A DNA stretch of 64,000 nucleotides from BOG-932 sp965276835 (GCA_965276835.1 OZ255631.1:3224001-3288000), one strand, 5' to 3'. Shown: positions 24,775-34,265, counted from the first letter of the stretch. Made by a program: numbers and translations. The notes: generated from the letters alone by a model not told the origin.

Positions 24775-25692
24775 ATGGACATCTACCTGCCGATCGCTCA
24801 GATGCCGGTCGATCCTTTCATCCTGTTGGCGATGGGGGGACTGGTCGGGTTGCTGTCCGGATTGCTGGGCATCGGCGGCGGGTTTTTGATGACGCCGCTG
24901 CTGATCTTCATCGGCATTCCGCCCGCGGTGTCCGTCGCCACCCAATCCAACCAGCTGGTCGCCGCCTCCATCTCCGGCGTCATCGCCCATTGGCGGCGGA
25001 AGAATGTCGATTTCAAGCTGGGCACCGTCATGCTGGCGGGCGGCGGCGTGGGCAGCGCCATCGGCGTCGCCATCTTCGCGCAACTGAAGGCGCTGGGGCA
25101 GATCGACCTGGTCATCTCGCTGACCTATGTCGTGTTCCTGGGCGCGGTCGCGGCCTTGATGATGATCGACAATTTCAGGGTCATGGTGCTGCACCGGAAC
25201 GTCACCACCCGGCGCAAGCTGCATCAGCACAACGCCCTGCACCGCCTGCCCTGGCGCATGCGGTTTCCGCGCTCGCGATTGTATGTCAGCGCCATCGTGC
25301 CGCTGTCGATCGGGTTCCTCGGCGGACTGCTGGTCGCGATCATGGGCATCGGCGGCGGGTTCATCCTGGTGCCGGCGATGATCTATCTGCTGGGCATGCC
25401 GATCGGGCTGGTGGCGGGCACATCCCTGTTCCAGATCATCTTCACCACCGGCATCACCACCTTCCTGCAGGCCGTGACGACCCACGCGGTCGATGTCGTG
25501 CTGGCGGCGATCCTGATCGTCGGCGGCGTCATCGGCGCGCAGATCGGTACGCGGCTGAATCACCTGCTGAAGCCCGAATATGCCCGGCTGGCGCACGCGT
25601 CGATCGTCCTGGTCGTCGCGCTGAAGCTGGCGTTCGACCTGTTCACCCGGCCGGACAATCTGTTTTCCATCGTCACGCTGGGCGCCCAGTGA
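24775..25692 (+). CDS. TauE/SafE-family sulfite/anion exporter
   Basis: A 305-residue membrane protein with two related halves, each starting with the glycine-rich signature: GLLSGLLGIGGGFLMTPLLI near residue 25 and GLLVAIMGIGGGFILVPAMIYL near residue 185. These are the TauE/SafE repeats. Eight or so membrane segments are expected. The family moves sulfite, sulfoacetate or other organic anions. It overlaps the next gene in GTGA. The pairing with a TIGR02186-type protein is a recurrent alphaproteobacterial arrangement and suggests a joint function. Confidence 0.9.
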   Translation: MDIYLPIAQMPVDPFILLAMGGLVGLLSGLLGIGGGFLMTPLLIFIGIPPAVSVATQSNQLVAASISGVIAHWRRKNVDFKLGTVMLAGGGVGSAIGVAIFAQLKALGQIDLVISLTYVVFLGAVAALMMIDNFRVMVLHRNVTTRRKLHQHNALHRLPWRMRFPRSRLYVSAIVPLSIGFLGGLLVAIMGIGGGFILVPAMIYLLGMPIGLVAGTSLFQIIFTTGITTFLQAVTTHAVDVVLAAILIVGGVIGAQIGTRLNHLLKPEYARLAHASIVLVVALKLAFDLFTRPDNLFSIVTLGAQ

Positions 25693-26423
25693 AACGCGCC
25701 GCCGCCATCCTGCTGGCCGCCTTGTGGCTCGCCGGCCCGGCGCGCGGCCAGACGCTGACGGCCGACCTGTCCAGCCACATAATCGGCATCACCACCGGCT
25801 TCGTCGGCGCAAACCTGACCCTGTTCGGAACCACCGACAAACCGGGCGATATCGTGGTCATCGTGCGCGGGCCGCCGGCGGAGATGGTGGTGCGGCGCAA
25901 GCGGAAGATACTGGGCGTCTGGATCAACGGCAGCAGCGCGGTGTTTCGTGACGCCCCGAGTTTTTACACCACCGCATCGACCAATCCGCTGAACGATATC
26001 GCCCAGCCCGATATGCTGACCCGCCATATGATCGGGCTGGACTATCTGAAGCTTCAGACTCAGGAGCCGCTTCCCGGTTCCATGGCCGGCGATTTTCGCG
26101 GCGCGCTGATATCCGCCCAGGAACGTCTGGATCTGTACCGCGCCAACCCGGTCCCGGTGACGTTCCTGGGCGAACACCTGTTCCGCGCCGATATGTCGTT
26201 TCCCGCCAACGTGCCGACCGGAACCTATTCTGTCGAAGTTCTGCTGCTGTCCGGCGGCCAGGTGGTGGGCGTGCAGACAACGTCGCTGATCGTCAGCCGA
26301 ATCGGCTTTTCCAACGGCGTCTACAGTGTTTCCCGCCATCACGCCGCACTCTATGGGCTTGGCGCCCTTGCCTTTGCCGGCTTAGCCGGCTGGGGCGCCG
26401 GCGCGGTCTTCAGAAGGGGGTAG
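25689..26423 (+). CDS. TIGR02186-family membrane-anchored protein
   Basis: A 244-residue protein with an N-terminal signal sequence (MKRAAAILLAALWLAGPARG) and a C-terminal membrane anchor (YGLGALAFAGLAGWGAGAVF) ending in Arg residues. The body is predicted periplasmic with beta-rich segments, including ITTGFVGANLTLFGTTDKPGDIVVIVRGP, summarised here as the FxGxxLTLFG and DIVVIVRGP blocks typical of the family. The start is a GTG at 25689 that overlaps the TauE stop. Together with TauE it may form a periplasmic/inner-membrane unit. Function unknown. Confidence 0.85.
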   Translation: MKRAAAILLAALWLAGPARGQTLTADLSSHIIGITTGFVGANLTLFGTTDKPGDIVVIVRGPPAEMVVRRKRKILGVWINGSSAVFRDAPSFYTTASTNPLNDIAQPDMLTRHMIGLDYLKLQTQEPLPGSMAGDFRGALISAQERLDLYRANPVPVTFLGEHLFRADMSFPANVPTGTYSVEVLLLSGGQVVGVQTTSLIVSRIGFSNGVYSVSRHHAALYGLGALAFAGLAGWGAGAVFRRG

Positions 26424-26426
26424 AAG

Positions 26427-26903
26427 ATGCATAACGCCGATATCCCACGCGTCTTCCTGGTCGTCGTCGACGACAGTCCGGAGATGCCGATGGCGCTGTA
26501 TTACGCCACCCGCCGCGCTTGGCGGACCGGCGGCCGCGTCGCCCTGCTGCATGTGATCCCGCGCGCCGAAAGCCACGGGCTGGCCAGTGTCGAAGCCTTG
26601 ATGCGGCAGGAGGCGCGCGACGAGGCGGAGCAGTTGATCCAGAAACTGGCGCGCACCGTGGTCGATGAAGGCGGGGCGATCCCGATCATCCATCTGCGCG
26701 AGGGCCTGCTGCGCGACGAACTGCTGGACCTGGTCGCCGGCGACCCGACCATCACGGTGCTGGTCCTGGCCGCGGGAACCGGCCCTGACGGACCCGGGCC
26801 GTTGATCAGTTTCCTGGCCAGCAAGGCGATGACCAAGCTGCATATCCCGGTCACGATCGTGCCGGGCGGGCTCACCCGCGAGCAGATGGACGCGTTAAGC
26901 TGA
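26427..26903 (+). CDS. Universal stress protein, UspA family
   Basis: A 158-residue single UspA domain. It begins VFLVVVDDSPEMPMALYYATRRAW, with the beta1-loop-alpha1 arrangement, and ends with IPVTIVPGG. The usual ATP-binding loop G-x2-G-x9-G(S/T) is not intact (AAGTGPDGPGPLISFLASKAM), so nucleotide binding is uncertain. It starts 3 bases after the TIGR02186 gene, so it belongs to the same operon as TauE. Confidence 0.88.
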   Translation: MHNADIPRVFLVVVDDSPEMPMALYYATRRAWRTGGRVALLHVIPRAESHGLASVEALMRQEARDEAEQLIQKLARTVVDEGGAIPIIHLREGLLRDELLDLVAGDPTITVLVLAAGTGPDGPGPLISFLASKAMTKLHIPVTIVPGGLTREQMDALS

Positions 26904-26978
26904 CCAGCCATGCGCTTGACCCGTGAAACGCCTTGCCCACTTGTGGTATGACGAAGGCACCCAATTGAAGGCACCGCC

Positions 26979-27530
26979 ATGTTCATCCAGACTGAAGAGA
27001 CACCGAACCCCGCCGTCCTGAAGTTTCTGCCTGGGCGGATCGTGATGCCCGAAGGCACCGCCGACTTCCGCACCGCCGATTCTACCGCACGTTCGCCGCT
27101 GGCGAAGTCGTTGTTCGCCGTGTCCGGCGTCGACGGCGTGTTCCTGGGCAGCGACTTCGTGTCGGTAACCAAGGCCGCCGACGCGGAGTGGTTCTCGGTC
27201 AAGCCGGCCGTGCTGGCCGCGATTATGGACCACTTCACATCCGGCCTGCCGGTAATCGAGGGCGCCGCGCCTGAGGCCGCCACCGGCGAGCCGGACAGCG
27301 AGATCGTCGTCCAGATCAAGGAAATCCTCGACACGCGGGTCCGCCCGGCGGTGGCGCAGGACGGCGGAGACATCACCTTCCACGATTTCGACGACGGCGT
27401 GGTCTATCTGCATATGCAGGGATCGTGCTCCGGCTGCCCCAGCTCGACCGCCACGCTGAAAGCCGGCATCGAGAACATGCTGCGTTACTACATTCCCGAA
27501 GTCCGCGAGGTTCGCGCCGTCGCCGCCTGA
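26979..27530 (+). CDS. Fe-S cluster scaffold/carrier NfuA-type
   Basis: A 183-residue protein with an N-terminal Nfu domain (MFIQTEETPNPAVLKFLPG, typical of mitochondrial and alphaproteobacterial Nfu) and a C-terminal NifU-like domain with the cluster-binding CxxC in GSCSGCPSS. It carries 4Fe-4S clusters to client proteins such as lipoate synthase. Length matches the alphaproteobacterial/mitochondrial Nfu form, not E. coli NfuA. It precedes tsaB by 42 bases; MiaB at 30537 is a potential client. Confidence 0.94.
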   Translation: MFIQTEETPNPAVLKFLPGRIVMPEGTADFRTADSTARSPLAKSLFAVSGVDGVFLGSDFVSVTKAADAEWFSVKPAVLAAIMDHFTSGLPVIEGAAPEAATGEPDSEIVVQIKEILDTRVRPAVAQDGGDITFHDFDDGVVYLHMQGSCSGCPSSTATLKAGIENMLRYYIPEVREVRAVAA

Positions 27531-27572
27531 CCCGCGCCAAGGCGACCGCTAAGGCCCATCCGACCGACTGCC

Positions 27573-28220
27573 GTGCGCATCCTCGCTTTCGACTGCGCCG
27601 GGGCGCAATGCGCCGCGGCGATCGTTGCCGACGGCCGAACGCTGGCCGAAAAACGCATCGCGTCGGACCGGGGTCACGCCCAACTGCTGATGCCGTTGCT
27701 GGTCGAACTAGTGGCCGAGGCCGGCCTCCGTTTCGGCGATATCGACCGTTTTGCCGTCACCACGGGGCCCGGGTCGTTTACCGGCATCCGCGTTGCGCTG
27801 GCCGCCGCGCATGGCTTGGCGTTGGGAACCGGCAAGCCGATCGTCGGCGTCACCGTATTCGACGTCATCGCCGCCCAGGCCGCCGCCGCCCGGACATTTC
27901 CGCGCCTGCTGGTCGCGATCGATTCGCGGCGGGCGGAAATTTTCGTGCAGCTTTTCGATGCCGCCGGGATCGCGCAGTCGGAGCCGGCGATGCTGGCTCC
28001 TGCCGCCGTGACCGGCTGGATCGGTCGCGGTCCAGTCACGTTGGCGGGCGATGGCGCGGCGATGCTGGCGCCGCATCTGCCCTCGGCGGGCAACCTGGAA
28101 CTGCCCAGCTTGGTCGATCCTGCCGTTTTGGCGCGGCTGGCCGCGAGCTGCCCGGCCGAACTGCCGCCTGCCCCATTCTATCTGCGCCCACCCGATGCCG
28201 TTCCCGCGCGCGGCCGATGA
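27573..28220 (+). CDS. tsaB: tRNA threonylcarbamoyladenosine synthesis protein TsaB
   Basis: A 215-residue ASKHA-fold protein. It starts MRILAFDCAGAQCAAAI and has the conserved FAVTTGPGSFTGIRVALAAAHGLALG core, which identifies TsaB (YeaZ). With TsaD and TsaE it transfers threonylcarbamoyl to A37 of ANN-decoding tRNAs. The start is GTG at 27573. The stop overlaps the ATG of rimI (ATGA), a frequent tsaB-rimI coupling. tsaD is not in the window. Confidence 0.95.
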   Translation: MRILAFDCAGAQCAAAIVADGRTLAEKRIASDRGHAQLLMPLLVELVAEAGLRFGDIDRFAVTTGPGSFTGIRVALAAAHGLALGTGKPIVGVTVFDVIAAQAAAARTFPRLLVAIDSRRAEIFVQLFDAAGIAQSEPAMLAPAAVTGWIGRGPVTLAGDGAAMLAPHLPSAGNLELPSLVDPAVLARLAASCPAELPPAPFYLRPPDAVPARGR

Positions 28221-28666
28221 CACTCAGCATCGAACCGCTGACCGTCGCCATGGGCGATGTGGCCGCCGCCCTGCACGAAGCATCGGGATTTCACGAAACC
28301 TGGACCGCGGATGCGTTCAACGGATTGCTGGCGGCCGGCGCCGACGGGCTGCTGGCCCTGTCGGACGAGACCCCCGCCGGGTTGATTCTGTGGCGAGTCG
28401 CGGCGGACGAAGCGGAGATTTTGACGATTTGCACCCTGCCGGCACATCGGCGGCTGGGTGTCGGGCGGCATCTGATGGAGGCTGCCAAGGCGGCGCTGAA
28501 GACGGAGGGAATTCAACGCCTTCTGCTGGAAGTTGCCGTCGATAATGACGCGGCAATCGCACTTTACCGCGCTTTCGGGTTTGCCGAGGCAGGGCGGCGG
28601 CGGGGTTACTATGCGAGACCGGACGGTCGCACCGATGCCCTGGTGATGGGGCTGACATCGTTATGA
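28217..28666 (+). CDS. rimI: Ribosomal-protein-alanine N-acetyltransferase RimI
   Basis: A 149-residue GNAT protein. The acetyl-CoA loop is PAHRRLGVGRHLMEAA (Q/R-x2-G-x-G/A), followed by LEVAVDNDAAIALYRAFGFAEAGRRRGYY, matching RimI. It acetylates the N-terminal alanine of ribosomal protein S18. Start ATG at 28217 overlaps the tsaB stop. Other GNAT roles are possible, but the tsaB context supports RimI. Confidence 0.92.
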   Translation: MTLSIEPLTVAMGDVAAALHEASGFHETWTADAFNGLLAAGADGLLALSDETPAGLILWRVAADEAEILTICTLPAHRRLGVGRHLMEAAKAALKTEGIQRLLLEVAVDNDAAIALYRAFGFAEAGRRRGYYARPDGRTDALVMGLTSL

Positions 28667-28865
28667 AACATTCTTCCGTCACGGTGTTTTCGTCTTGGCC
28701 ATCGCGAAAACTGGAAACGGCGCGCAGCGGGATGTATGATCGCCCCATTCATGCCGACGACGACGCAAGAGACTCAGCGACTCAACCGCCCGCCCGTCAG
28801 GCGCGACGCACGGTATTTTGCCGTGTGGCTTCATGAACACCCGGCTGGCAGCACAGACACAAACC

Positions 28866-29696
28866 ATGTCGCACGTTAGCGCCGACCTTACCCGCCTGGG
28901 GTCGATCCGGTCGGGCAGCCTGGAAGTCCGGCTGGCTCAGACGATGGCCGAGATCGAGGCGGCCCAACGGCTGCGCTATCAGGTTTTCTATGAGGAAATG
29001 ACGGCGCGCCCGACCGAGGCGATGGAGGCCGCGAAGCGCGACTTCGACGACTTCGACACGGTTTGCGACCATCTTCTGGTCATCGATCACAACCTGCCGG
29101 AAGACAACTGGGTGGTCGGCACCTATCGCCTGATCCGGCGCGAAATGGCGGCACGGCGCGGCAGTTTCTACTCCGCCAGCGAGTTCGACATCAGCCGCCT
29201 GATCGATTATCCGGGCGAAATCCTGGAGCTGGGCCGCGCCTGCGTTGCCCCCGCCTATCGCGGGCGCGCGATTACCCTGCTGTTCCGCGGCATTTCGGCC
29301 TATGCGGCGCGCTATAACATCGAGGTGATGTTCGGCTGCGCCAGCCTGCCCGGGACCGACCCGGCGGCTTTGGCGCTGCCGCTGTCCTATCTCTATTATT
29401 ACTGCCTGGCCCCGCCGGCGCTGCGCGCGACCGCGGTCCCGGAACGCTATATCGAGATGCGCCAGATCCCATCGCATGAGATCGACCCGACGACCGCCTT
29501 GTTCGAAGTGCCGCCGTTGCTGAAGGCCTATCTGCGCTTTGGCGGCTTCATCGGCGAAGGCGCGGTGATCGACGAGCAGTTTCGGACCACCGACGTGTGC
29601 ATCATCGTGAAGACCGATCTGGTGACCGAGAAATACGCCAAACATTACCAGCTGGGCCGCGAATCGACCGAACCCGCGAGCGGTCTCGACGAATGA
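28866..29696 (+). CDS. olsB: Ornithine N-acyltransferase OlsB-like (GNAT)
   Basis: A protein of about 276 residues in the OlsB/GNAT-5 family, which attaches a 3-hydroxyacyl group from ACP to L-ornithine, the first step of ornithine lipid synthesis. Signature regions are LEVRLAQTMAEIEAAQRLRYQVFYEEM, split here as EIEAAQRLRYQVFYEEM, CDHLLVIDH, TYRLIRREMA, and ELGRACVAPAYRGRAI. The start is uncertain: ATG at 28866 gives MSHVSADL; an ATG at 28833 is also open and neither has a strong ribosome binding site. Its stop overlaps the following acyltransferase gene, giving the classical olsBA pair. Confidence 0.88.
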   Translation: MSHVSADLTRLGSIRSGSLEVRLAQTMAEIEAAQRLRYQVFYEEMTARPTEAMEAAKRDFDDFDTVCDHLLVIDHNLPEDNWVVGTYRLIRREMAARRGSFYSASEFDISRLIDYPGEILELGRACVAPAYRGRAITLLFRGISAYAARYNIEVMFGCASLPGTDPAALALPLSYLYYYCLAPPALRATAVPERYIEMRQIPSHEIDPTTALFEVPPLLKAYLRFGGFIGEGAVIDEQFRTTDVCIIVKTDLVTEKYAKHYQLGRESTEPASGLDE

Positions 29697-30529
29697 CAGG
29701 TTCCCGGTTGCTCGGCTGGGTCCGGGCGATCTCTTATTTGACACTCACCTTCGCGACGATGCCGATCCAGGCGTTGGCGCTGATGTTCAGCCCGTCCCTG
29801 GCCGAACGGATCCCACAGCGTTACCACCGGATTTCCGCACGCATCCTTGGCTTTCGCGTCATCGTCAAAGGCACGCCGTCACAGGTGCGCCCGACCTTGT
29901 TCGTATCCAACCATACGTCCTATTTCGACATCATCCTGTTCGCCTCGCTGGTCCGCTGCTCGTTCATCGCCAAGTCGGAGATGATCAGCTGGCCGCTGAT
30001 CGGCTGGCTGGCGCGGCTGCAGCGCAGCGTCTTCGTCGACCGCAAGCCGACCAATGTCGGCGAACACCGCAGCGAAGTCGCGAAGCGGCTGGCCGATGGC
30101 GACAACCTGGTCCTGTTCGCGGAGGGCACGACATCGGACGGGAACCGGCTGCTGCCCTTCAAATCGTCCTTGTTTTCCGTCGCGGAATCCGACCGGCCGC
30201 TGACCATCCAGCCGGTTTCGATCGTCGCCACCGGGCTGGACGGCATGCCGTTGGGGCGGATGCTGCGGCCGCTTTATGCCTGGTATGGCGACATGCCGCT
30301 GTTGCCGCATGCCTGGGCGGCGGTCAAATCCGGCCTGATTACCGTCGAAGTCGAATTTCACGAACCCCTGACCAATCACGGGATGAACCGCAAGCAACTG
30401 GCCGAAATCTGCCGGACCAAGATCGAGGCCGGTTTCGTCCGTGCGATCACCGGCCGTGCCGACGCCGGAACCGTAACGTCCGACGTGCATTTTGAGGAGA
30501 AGGCCGACACTGTGGAAGTGGCGGCCTGA
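29693..30529 (+). CDS. olsA: Lyso-ornithine lipid O-acyltransferase OlsA / PlsC family
   Basis: A 278-residue membrane-associated 1-acyl-glycerol-3-phosphate acyltransferase family protein. The catalytic H-x4-D is in SNHTSYFD, the second motif in VFVDRKP, and the EGT motif in FAEGTTSDGNRL. An N-terminal hydrophobic segment anchors it. ATGA overlap with the olsB stop supports O-acylation of lyso-ornithine lipid as the role. A PlsC role in phosphatidic acid synthesis is the alternative. It is followed 7 bases later by miaB. Confidence 0.87.
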   Translation: MTGSRLLGWVRAISYLTLTFATMPIQALALMFSPSLAERIPQRYHRISARILGFRVIVKGTPSQVRPTLFVSNHTSYFDIILFASLVRCSFIAKSEMISWPLIGWLARLQRSVFVDRKPTNVGEHRSEVAKRLADGDNLVLFAEGTTSDGNRLLPFKSSLFSVAESDRPLTIQPVSIVATGLDGMPLGRMLRPLYAWYGDMPLLPHAWAAVKSGLITVEVEFHEPLTNHGMNRKQLAEICRTKIEAGFVRAITGRADAGTVTSDVHFEEKADTVEVAA

Positions 30530-30536
30530 AGGACAG

Positions 30537-31937
30537 ATGACCGATATAGCACCCGAACCACAAACCGCGCCCACCGCCTTGAAGACCCTTCATGTGCGCA
30601 GCTGGGGCTGCCAGATGAATGTCTATGACAGCCAGCGGATGGTCGACCTGCTGGCCCCGCTGGGCTATCGCCCGGTCGCGGAGGCCGAGGGTGCCGACAT
30701 GGTGATCCTGAATACCTGCCATATCCGCGAGAAAGCCACCGAAAAGCTGTTTTCCGAGTTGGGCCGCCTGAAGATCAGCAAACAGGAGAAGAAGGCCGCC
30801 GGCGGCGAGATGATCCTGGCGGTGGCGGGATGCGTCGCGCAGGCCGAAGGGCCGGTAATCACCGACCGGGCGCGCCATGTCGATATCGTCGTCGGCCCAC
30901 AAAGCTATCACGCGCTGCCCGAACTGGTGGCGCGGGCAGCGCGTGCGGCCGGCCAGCCCATCCTGATGACCGATTTTCCTGTCGATTCGAAGTTCGACCA
31001 TCTGCCGGAGGAAAGCCTGGATCGCGGCGTCTCCGCCTTCCTGACCATTCAGGAGGGTTGCGATAAGTTCTGCAGCTTCTGCGTCGTGCCTTATACGCGC
31101 GGCGCCGAGTTTTCGCGGCCGGCGGCGGATATTCTGGTCGAGGCACGGCGGCTGGCGCTGGCCGGGGTCAAGGAGCTGACCCTGTTGGGCCAGAACGTCA
31201 ACGCCTATCACGGGCTGGGGCCGGACGATGCGGTCTGGACATTAGGCAGGCTAGTCCGCTCGGTGGCCGAGGTCGAGGGAATCGAACGTATCCGCTACAT
31301 GACGTCCCACCCCAACGACATGGACGACGATTTGATCGCCGCCCACGCGCAAGTGCCGCAACTGATGCCGTTCCTGCATCTGCCGGTGCAGTCGGGATCG
31401 GACCGTATCCTGGCCAAGATGAACCGCAAGCATACCGCCGCCGAATATCTGCGGGTGATCGAGCGCCTGCGCACGGCCCGGCCGGACACCGCACTGTCCA
31501 GCGATTTCATCGTCGGCTTCCCGGGCGAGACCGAAAAGGATTTCCAGGCGACTTTGGAGCTTGTCGAGGCCGTCGGCTTCGCCCAGGCCTACTCCTTCAA
31601 ATACAGTCCGCGTCCCGGCACCCCGGCATCGGGAGCGGCCGAGCAGGTGCCCGAACCGGTGAAATCGGAACGGCTGGCGCGGTTGCAGGCGACGATCATG
31701 GACGGGCAGACCCGCTTCAACCGGACAAGCGTCGGCGCCGTGGTCCCCGTGCTGTTCGACCGCCCTGGATCGCGCAAAGGACAGTTGCACGGCCGCAGCC
31801 CGCATATGCAATCGGTCCACGCGACGGCGCCCGCGCATTTCCTGGGCCGTATCCTGCCGGTGCGGATCGAAGACGCACGCGCTCTTAGCCTGACCGGCGT
31901 GTTGGAAATCGACGCCCTTCAGGGTTTGGTCGCTTGA
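30537..31937 (+). CDS. miaB: tRNA-2-methylthio-N6-dimethylallyladenosine synthase MiaB
   Basis: A 466-residue radical-SAM methylthiotransferase. The N-terminal UPF0004 domain has SWGCQMNVYDS; the radical SAM cysteines are CDKFCSFC near residue 173 (CxxxCxxC). VGFPGETEKDF and a C-terminal TRAM domain follow. It adds 2-methylthio to i6A37 in tRNA. ATG at 30537 is chosen, with GGACAG upstream; an upstream in-frame start inside olsA adds unconserved residues. It heads the chain miaB-phoH-ybeY-ybeX-lnt, in which each gene overlaps the next. Confidence 0.97.
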   Translation: MTDIAPEPQTAPTALKTLHVRSWGCQMNVYDSQRMVDLLAPLGYRPVAEAEGADMVILNTCHIREKATEKLFSELGRLKISKQEKKAAGGEMILAVAGCVAQAEGPVITDRARHVDIVVGPQSYHALPELVARAARAAGQPILMTDFPVDSKFDHLPEESLDRGVSAFLTIQEGCDKFCSFCVVPYTRGAEFSRPAADILVEARRLALAGVKELTLLGQNVNAYHGLGPDDAVWTLGRLVRSVAEVEGIERIRYMTSHPNDMDDDLIAAHAQVPQLMPFLHLPVQSGSDRILAKMNRKHTAAEYLRVIERLRTARPDTALSSDFIVGFPGETEKDFQATLELVEAVGFAQAYSFKYSPRPGTPASGAAEQVPEPVKSERLARLQATIMDGQTRFNRTSVGAVVPVLFDRPGSRKGQLHGRSPHMQSVHATAPAHFLGRILPVRIEDARALSLTGVLEIDALQGLVA

Positions 31938-32923
31938 GCCCCGTAGCCGGTAATCCCATCGAGATTTCCTTCGACGACAATCGCCGCCTGCCGCTGCTTT
32001 ATGGCGGGCATAACGCCAATCTGGCGCGGATCGAACGGCAGCTTGGCGTCAAGCTGACCACGCGCGGCAATGTCGTCAGCATCAGCGGCCCGGCGCAGGC
32101 CGCCGAGACGGCAAAGTCCGTCCTCAGCGAACTGTGGCTGCGCACCTCCGGCGATGAGGCGCTGGGCCCGGCGGAGATCGACGCCGCCCTGCGGCTGAAG
32201 CCCACGGGCAAGGCCAAGGCCGCGCACGACGCCGAGGACAAGGGGATGCCTGTCATCAAGACCCGGCGCAAGACCATCGCGTCCCGGACTAAGACACAAT
32301 CCGTCTATCTGAAGGCGATGACCGACTGCGAGTTGGTGATCGGAACCGGGCCGGCCGGCACAGGCAAGACCTATCTCGCGGTTGCCCAGGCTGTCGCCGC
32401 GCTACAGAACGGCCAGGTCGACCGCATCGTCATATCGCGCCCGGCGATCGAGGCGGGGGAGCGGCTGGGCTTCCTGCCCGGCGACCTGCGCGAAAAGATC
32501 GACCCTTATCTGCGCCCGATCTATGACGCGCTGAACGACTTCCTGTCGCCCGAGCAAGTTGAGAAACGCATCGAAACCGGCGAAATCGAAATCGCGCCGC
32601 TCGCCTTCATGCGCGGCCGCACCTTGGCCCATTGCTTCGTCATCCTGGACGAGGCGCAGAACACGACGACGGTTCAGATGAAGATGGCGCTGACCCGGCT
32701 CGGCGAAGGCAGCCGCATGGTGGTGACCGGCGATCCGGGCCAGATCGACCTGCCGCTCAGCGTCCGGTCGGGGCTGATCGACGCGATGGAAACGCTGCAC
32801 GATGTTCAGGGCGTGCGCATCGTCCAGTTCAACGATGGCGACGTCGTCCGTCTGCCGCTGGTGGCGCGCATCATCCGCGCCTATGCCGCCCGCGCGGAAG
32901 CCAGAGCGGGCGAGAAGCCGTGA
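31934..32923 (+). CDS. ybeZ: PhoH-family ATPase (YbeZ)
   Basis: A 329-residue PhoH-like protein. The N-terminus is a KH-like RNA-binding part, and the P-loop is GPAGTGKTYLAV near residue 138. Walker B lies in FVILDEAQNTT. Partner of YbeY in rRNA maturation and quality control in known systems. The start is TTG at 31934, which overlaps the miaB stop. The alternative starts downstream would remove conserved residues. Confidence 0.94.
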   Translation: MSPVAGNPIEISFDDNRRLPLLYGGHNANLARIERQLGVKLTTRGNVVSISGPAQAAETAKSVLSELWLRTSGDEALGPAEIDAALRLKPTGKAKAAHDAEDKGMPVIKTRRKTIASRTKTQSVYLKAMTDCELVIGTGPAGTGKTYLAVAQAVAALQNGQVDRIVISRPAIEAGERLGFLPGDLREKIDPYLRPIYDALNDFLSPEQVEKRIETGEIEIAPLAFMRGRTLAHCFVILDEAQNTTTVQMKMALTRLGEGSRMVVTGDPGQIDLPLSVRSGLIDAMETLHDVQGVRIVQFNDGDVVRLPLVARIIRAYAARAEARAGEKP

Positions 32924-33441
32924 GCACCCCCGACATCCGCCCCGATATCCGTATTGCCCTGGAAATCGAGGACCCGCGCTGGTCCGAGGCTCTGCCGGAT
33001 GCCCCCGCCTTGATCGAAACAGCGATTTCGCGCGCGCTGGCCGATATCGAGCACGGCGGCAGGCCGATCGAGGTGGGCGTCCGGCTGGTCGACGACGGTA
33101 CGATACGGGCGCTCAATCGCGACTGGCGCGGCAAGGACAAGCCGACGAACGCCTTGTCATTCCCGCTGGGCGATCCCGGCCCGGTCGTCGATGCCGATTT
33201 CCCGTGGCTGATCGGCGATATCGTGATGAGCTATGATACAATGCTGGCCGAATCCGAACGGGACGGAAAGCCGATGGCGCATCACGTGACCCATCTGGCG
33301 ATCCACGCAGCCCTGCACCTGATCGGTCATGACCACGAGGACGAGGCGGAAGCCGAAGCGATGGAAAGCCTGGAAGTGGCGCTGCTGGCGGATTTGGGTA
33401 TTCCCGATCCTTATGCCGATCCGGCTGGCGGCGGCCGATGA
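32920..33441 (+). CDS. ybeY: Endoribonuclease YbeY
   Basis: A 173-residue single-strand endoribonuclease for 16S rRNA 3' processing and ribosome quality control. The zinc motif H-x3-H-x5-H is present as HAALHLIGHDH. NRDWRGKDKPTNALSFP is the other family signature. The start is GTG at 32920, overlapping the phoH stop by four bases; its own stop overlaps ybeX. The pair with PhoH is conserved. Confidence 0.95.
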   Translation: MSTPDIRPDIRIALEIEDPRWSEALPDAPALIETAISRALADIEHGGRPIEVGVRLVDDGTIRALNRDWRGKDKPTNALSFPLGDPGPVVDADFPWLIGDIVMSYDTMLAESERDGKPMAHHVTHLAIHAALHLIGHDHEDEAEAEAMESLEVALLADLGIPDPYADPAGGGR

Positions 33442-34265
33442 CCGGCCTGCGCGACCTGTTCCGTTCGGCCCCCGCCTATCGCGAGGCGCTGGCCCCGCTG
33501 ATCGAGGAAGACGGGGCCTCGCCTGACAATGACCGTTCCCACGAACGGCGGCTGATCGAAAATATCCTGGAGATTCGCGACCGGCCGATCTCGGACCTGA
33601 TGGTGCCGCGCGCCGACATTGTCGCGGTCGAAGCCGATGCTGAAAAGGACGCGCTGCTGGGCCTGCTGGTGGAACACTCGCACAGCCGCATGCCGGTCTA
33701 TCGCGATACGCTGGACGACGTTATCGGCATCGTGCACATCAAGGACGTACTGGCGGCGATGACGGAAAACCGCCACCTGTCCCTGCCGGAGATCGTCCGT
33801 CCCGTGTCGATCGTCGCGCCTTCGATGCGGGTGCTGGACCTGTTGCTGGAGATGCGCAAGGCGCACCAGCATATGGCGTTGGTAATCGACGAGTTCGGCG
33901 GGATCGACGGGCTGATCACGATCGAGGATCTGGTCGAAGGCATCGTCGGCGAAATCGAAGACGAGCACGACCGCGCCGAGGCGGCGACCTTGGTCGAAAA
34001 ACCAGACGGATCGCTGCTGGCCGATGCCCGCGTGCCGATCGAGGATTTCGAGGCGCGCGTCGGACCGGTTCTGGAGCAGGACGAACGCGACGAGGTCGAT
34101 ACGCTGGGCGGGCTGGTATTCTCGCTGGCCGGGCGGGTGCCGAGCCGCGGCGAGTTGTTGACCCACCCCTCGTCGGGCCTGGAGTTCGAGATCATCGACG
34201 CCGATCCGCGCCGCATCAAGCGCATCCGCGTCCGCAATCCCCCACCGCCGCCCGCCGCCAAATGA
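33438..34265 (+). CDS. ybeX: CorC/HlyC-family CBS protein YbeX
   Basis: A 275-residue protein with two CBS domains (LMVPRADIVAVE, HSRMPVYRDTLDDVIGIVHIKDVL) and a C-terminal CorC_HlyC domain (LGGLVFSLAGRVPSRGELL). No membrane segments, unlike CNNM/CorB proteins. It lies between ybeY and lnt with ATGA overlaps on both sides, as in many proteobacteria. Suggested roles are Mg/Co efflux support and ribosome metabolism. Confidence 0.92.
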   Translation: MTGLRDLFRSAPAYREALAPLIEEDGASPDNDRSHERRLIENILEIRDRPISDLMVPRADIVAVEADAEKDALLGLLVEHSHSRMPVYRDTLDDVIGIVHIKDVLAAMTENRHLSLPEIVRPVSIVAPSMRVLDLLLEMRKAHQHMALVIDEFGGIDGLITIEDLVEGIVGEIEDEHDRAEAATLVEKPDGSLLADARVPIEDFEARVGPVLEQDERDEVDTLGGLVFSLAGRVPSRGELLTHPSSGLEFEIIDADPRRIKRIRVRNPPPPPAAK